From an uncultured bacterium (GTDB lineage Bacteria; Actinomycetota; Coriobacteriia; Coriobacteriales; Coriobacteriaceae): DNA of 26,668 bases. How positions within the stretch are numbered: position 1 is the first letter of the stretch; every line of letters begins with the position of its first letter. The stretch covers positions 1 through 26,668 of the forward strand of contig CAJMSL010000012.1 of the NCBI GenBank assembly GCA_905216045.1. Reading direction: 5' to 3'. Shown here in pieces: positions 24,237-26,668 of the stretch. The notes below the pieces were generated by a model that was not told the DNA's origin, ran no database searches, and saw nothing but the letters and a program-made list of their open reading frames with translations. The translations under genes were made by a program, and so were the position numbers.

Positions 24237-24971
24237 ATGTCCGAAGGCTGGAACATCTTGGTGGTTGATGACGAGCCTCCAATTAGGGCTGAGCTACGCT
24301 ATCTGTTGGAAAAGGATATGCGTGTGGGTCAGATTGCCGAGGCGGGCAATGTCACCGAAGCCGTGGAGTTGATTCTGTCGAGCAAGCCCGACGTGCTGTT
24401 TTTAGACATTACCATGCCCGGTCGCTCGGGAATTGAGCTTGCCGAGACCCTGCAAAACCTAAAGAGGCCGCCGGTCGTGGTGTTTGTGACGGCATTTGCC
24501 GAGTATGCGGCCGATGCCTATAACCTCGATGCTGTCGATTACGTCGTCAAGCCGGTCGAGGATGCCCGCCTGTCAAAGGCGCTCGACAAGATCGAGACTG
24601 CCCTGGGCGCTCGCCGTGTCGTCCATGCTCCGCGCCAGCCTTTGCGCCTGACGGTGGATCGCGGGGGCAAAAAGGTGTTCATTCCCGTGGCGGATGTCTG
24701 CTACTTTGAGGCGCGCGCCGATTTTTGCAATGCGGTCTGTGCCGAGGGGACGTATCTGATCAATGAGTCGATTTCCTCGCTCGAGCGTCGCTTGGCCTCC
24801 GAGGGCTTTATCCGCGTCCATCGCAGCTATCTGGTTAATTTGGAAGACGTGCACAATGTCGAGATCGGCTCCACGGGCCTGATGGAGCTCAGGCTCGACC
24901 GTGTGCGCTCGACGGTGCCCGTTTCACGCCGTCGCGCTGCCGAGGTCAAATCGCACTTGGGGCTTGCGTAA
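24237..24971 (+). CDS. LytTR-family response regulator
   Basis: This encodes a 244-residue protein. An N-terminal receiver domain carries Asp11/Asp12, the phosphoacceptor Asp57 in F-L-D-I-T-M-P-G, Thr85 and Lys105. A C-terminal LytTR DNA-binding domain (about 138-243) carries F-I-R-V-H-R-S-Y-L-V-N and a final V-P-V-S-R-R-R. LytTR proteins bind paired 9-bp direct repeats as dimers. GAGGGGAA upstream fixes the ATG at 24237. It is the cognate partner of the kinase just upstream. No target gene typical of the family (lrgAB, cstA-like or bacteriocin genes) lies beside it in the window, and I found no well-spaced pair of LytTR half-sites by eye. Confidence 0.94.
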   Translation: MSEGWNILVVDDEPPIRAELRYLLEKDMRVGQIAEAGNVTEAVELILSSKPDVLFLDITMPGRSGIELAETLQNLKRPPVVVFVTAFAEYAADAYNLDAVDYVVKPVEDARLSKALDKIETALGARRVVHAPRQPLRLTVDRGGKKVFIPVADVCYFEARADFCNAVCAEGTYLINESISSLERRLASEGFIRVHRSYLVNLEDVHNVEIGSTGLMELRLDRVRSTVPVSRRRAAEVKSHLGLA

Positions 24972-25062
24972 GGGTCGGTGCGCCATCGTTTGCCGTTGCA
25001 GGTTTGGCATGACTGTGCGGTGGGCATAATGGATTGCATCGAATGAAATCGAAAGGATTATT

Positions 25063-26007
25063 ATGCCCGCGCTCATTACGCATCATCTGTTTGGCGAGGA
25101 AAGCATCGACCGTCTTCCGCAGGGCGTTATTACGTCCGACGAGGAGCGCATCGCCTTTATCCTGGGCAACCAAGGCCCCGACCCGTTCTTCTTTCACATT
25201 CTGACACCGCGTGTTCCCGACTGCACGCTGCTGGCGCAGGTCATGCATCGGTCGCGCATGTCTCGCCAGTTCGCGTGCCTACGCGACGGCGTGTCGCATC
25301 TGCTGCCGCGCGACGCCAGCTTGGGTCGCGCCTTTGCGCTGGGCCTGCTGTCTCATTACGTGCTCGACCGCAACGCTCATCCCTTTGTCTATGAGCAGCA
25401 GTTTGGCATTGTCGAGTCCGATTCAGAGCTTGAGGATTCGAGCAGTCAGGTCCATGCCGTGATCGAGAGCGACCTGGATGTGCTGATGCTGCAGCTTAAA
25501 CGCGATGGCGCTACGGTTGACGATTACCCGCCGGCGGGCGAGATCGTCACCACTGATCGCATCAATCGCGTGGCCGGCGTGCTGATGAGCTATGTTGCCG
25601 GACGCGTGTACGGCATTGACATTCCGGCGGGGGAGTACGGTGCTGCCGTTGCCAATATGCAGCGACTTTACCGCGCGATTGAGCCGGCCGGCTCCGCAAA
25701 GACGCGCGCGATCTCGCTGGTTGAGGGCTTGGTGCACGACTACTCGCTGCTCGATGGCCTTGCTCACCGCGTGACGACCGAGCTGCCCGAGCGTACCGGC
25801 AACCTGGTCCACTTGGCATGGAAGAACCCCTTTACCGACGAGGTCTCGAACGAGAGCTTCCCCGAGGTCTTTGACCGCGCGCTGCTCGATTACGAGCTCA
25901 CCGTCGCCCGCTTTATCGAGACCGGCGATATGGAAGCCGTGACCAACCACGTCAATTACAGCGGTCGCGTGCTCGGCGCCGACGAAGAGTTCGACCGCGA
26001 GGAGTAG
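25063..26007 (+). CDS. Zinc-dependent phospholipase C family protein
   Basis: This encodes a 314-residue protein whose first half matches the zinc-dependent phospholipase C fold. It shows A-L-I-T-H-H-L-F-G-E (His7, His8), G-N-Q-G-P-D-P-F-F-F (35-44), L-L-S-H-Y-V-L-D-R-N-A-H-P-F (His98, Asp102, His106) and a later H-A-V-I-E-S-D (His131, Glu135), together a plausible trinuclear zinc site. Unlike secreted phospholipases C it has no signal peptide, so it is likely intracellular. Such leaderless members are common in Firmicutes and Coriobacteriia genomes but largely uncharacterised. The C-terminal half (about 165-314) is helical with no recognised motif. GAAAGGA precedes the ATG at 25063. A possible promoter (TTGGCA at 25004-25009 and CATAAT at 25025-25030, 15-bp spacing) lies upstream, so it is probably transcribed alone. 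Confidence 0.82.
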   Translation: MPALITHHLFGEESIDRLPQGVITSDEERIAFILGNQGPDPFFFHILTPRVPDCTLLAQVMHRSRMSRQFACLRDGVSHLLPRDASLGRAFALGLLSHYVLDRNAHPFVYEQQFGIVESDSELEDSSSQVHAVIESDLDVLMLQLKRDGATVDDYPPAGEIVTTDRINRVAGVLMSYVAGRVYGIDIPAGEYGAAVANMQRLYRAIEPAGSAKTRAISLVEGLVHDYSLLDGLAHRVTTELPERTGNLVHLAWKNPFTDEVSNESFPEVFDRALLDYELTVARFIETGDMEAVTNHVNYSGRVLGADEEFDREE

Positions 26008-26061
26008 GGCTCGTGCGTGCCCCTTTGCCGAATCCTTACCGGCGCTTCTGGACAATTGGGG

Positions 26062-26067
26062 TACGAT
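26062..26067 (+). promoter_or_regulatory. Possible -10 element (TACGAT) for the UMF1 transporter
   Basis: TACGAT preceded by GGGG lies 41 bp before the transporter start and matches the strings before ybaB and nifJ. No clear -35 was found. Confidence 0.3.
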
Positions 26068-26108
26068 GAACTAACTGCATATCGGGCGAATACGAAGGGG
26101 CCCTGTCC

Positions 26109-26668
26109 ATGAAATACACCAAGCTCGAGCGTAACTGGGTTATGTACGATGTGGGCAACTCGGCCCTCGTGCTGCTCAATACCTCGGTGGTGCCCATCTA
26201 CTTTAACGCCATCAATACCGGTGCTTCCTCGGCAGACCTGGTGGTCGCCTGGGGCAACGCGCAGACGATTGCCTCGCTGGTCATTGCCATGCTCATGCCC
26301 ATTCTGGGCGCGCTTGCCGATTACGCCGGCAACAAGATCAAGTTCTTCTTGGGCTTCTTCCTCACGGGCCTGGTTCTTTGCCTGGCGCAGGCTATCCCCA
26401 TGTCCGCCATGGCATTTTTGACCGTGTACGTGCTGTGCACCATCGGCCTTAACTCTTCCATGACGTTCTACGACGCCATGCTGCCCGACATTACCACCGA
26501 TGAGCGCATGGACGCCGTGTCCAGCTCGGGCTATGCCTGGGGCTACATCGGTTCCACCGTGCCGTTCATCATCTGCCTGGCGCTTATCATGGGTGGCCCC
26601 GCTCTTGGCGTCCCCACCATGCTGGCAACGCGTCTGTCGTTTGTCATCACCGGTGCCTGGTGGCTCAT
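26109..26668 (+). CDS. UMF1-type MFS transporter, 5' part only
   Basis: The frame from the ATG at 26109 stays open to the right edge (186 codons), so the gene is cut by the window. The N-terminus has N-W-V-M-Y-D-V-G-N-S-A, the hallmark of the UMF1 (Atg22-like) branch of the major facilitator superfamily. Membrane segments follow, with P-I-L-G-A-L-A-D-Y-A-G-N-K between helices 2 and 3 in the place of the MFS signature loop, and F-Y-D-A-M-L-P-D-I further on. AAGGGG at 26095-26100 precedes the ATG with 8-bp spacing. Substrates of bacterial members are mostly unknown; export of amino acids or small metabolites is suggested only by the eukaryotic relative. Confidence 0.85.
   Translation, partial: MKYTKLERNWVMYDVGNSALVLLNTSVVPIYFNAINTGASSADLVVAWGNAQTIASLVIAMLMPILGALADYAGNKIKFFLGFFLTGLVLCLAQAIPMSAMAFLTVYVLCTIGLNSSMTFYDAMLPDITTDERMDAVSSSGYAWGYIGSTVPFIICLALIMGGPALGVPTMLATRLSFVITGAWWL

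Overview
The window looks like a chromosomal segment from an anaerobic gut actinobacterium of the Coriobacteriia, most likely Collinsella or a close relative. The evidence is the high GC content with strongly C/G-ending codons in nifJ and arcC, a complete arginine deiminase (ADI) fermentation locus, a single-chain pyruvate:ferredoxin oxidoreductase, and Ser/Thr kinase plus FHA genes. The genus is inferred from gene content and style, not from a search. I saw no rRNA, tRNA, CRISPR array, transposase or phage structural gene.

Layout. (1) 1-1535: the 5' part of a small membrane protein on the minus strand, then ybaB-recR, with a TTGCATAAT inverted repeat between the divergent genes. (2) 1781-5469: a tightly packed three-gene module of single-pass membrane protein, membrane-anchored Ser/Thr kinase and FHA protein, preceded by a terminator-like hairpin directly in front of the first ribosome binding site. 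(3) 5844-9383: nifJ, followed by a large nested inverted repeat (9394-9518). (4) 10039-18224: the arginine fermentation island. It holds a stand-alone arcC, then arcA1-XRE/S24 regulator on the minus strand, then a divergent arcD-arcA2-arcB-arcC operon on the plus strand. The two arcC genes appear identical at DNA level over about 1,015 bp including part of the 3' trailer, while the two arcA genes are clearly diverged. (5) 18439-19473: a membrane-anchored C39-like cysteine peptidase on the minus strand whose stop codon lies inside a tandem repeat. (6) 19834-22694: an APC amino-acid permease and a metal-dependent amidohydrolase. (7) 22813-24971: a LytS-type sensor kinase and LytTR response regulator. 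(8) 25063-26007: a zinc-dependent phospholipase C-like protein. (9) 26109 to the edge: the start of a UMF1-type MFS transporter.

How the genes work together. ArcD exchanges arginine for ornithine. ArcA makes citrulline and ammonia, ArcB makes ornithine and carbamoyl phosphate, and ArcC makes ATP. NifJ converts pyruvate to acetyl-CoA, CO2 and reduced ferredoxin. Together with the permease/amidohydrolase pair this suggests amino-acid or peptide-based energy metabolism. The XRE/S24-like protein encoded with arcA1 is the obvious local candidate regulator, and AT-rich inverted repeats between arcA1 and arcD are candidate operators.

The points most worth a second look are the homogenised arcC pair beside diverged arcA paralogues, the S24-like regulator lacking the autocleavage dyad, the membrane protein-kinase-FHA module, the nested inverted repeat after nifJ, and the recurring TTGCATAAT palindromes in three intergenic regions.
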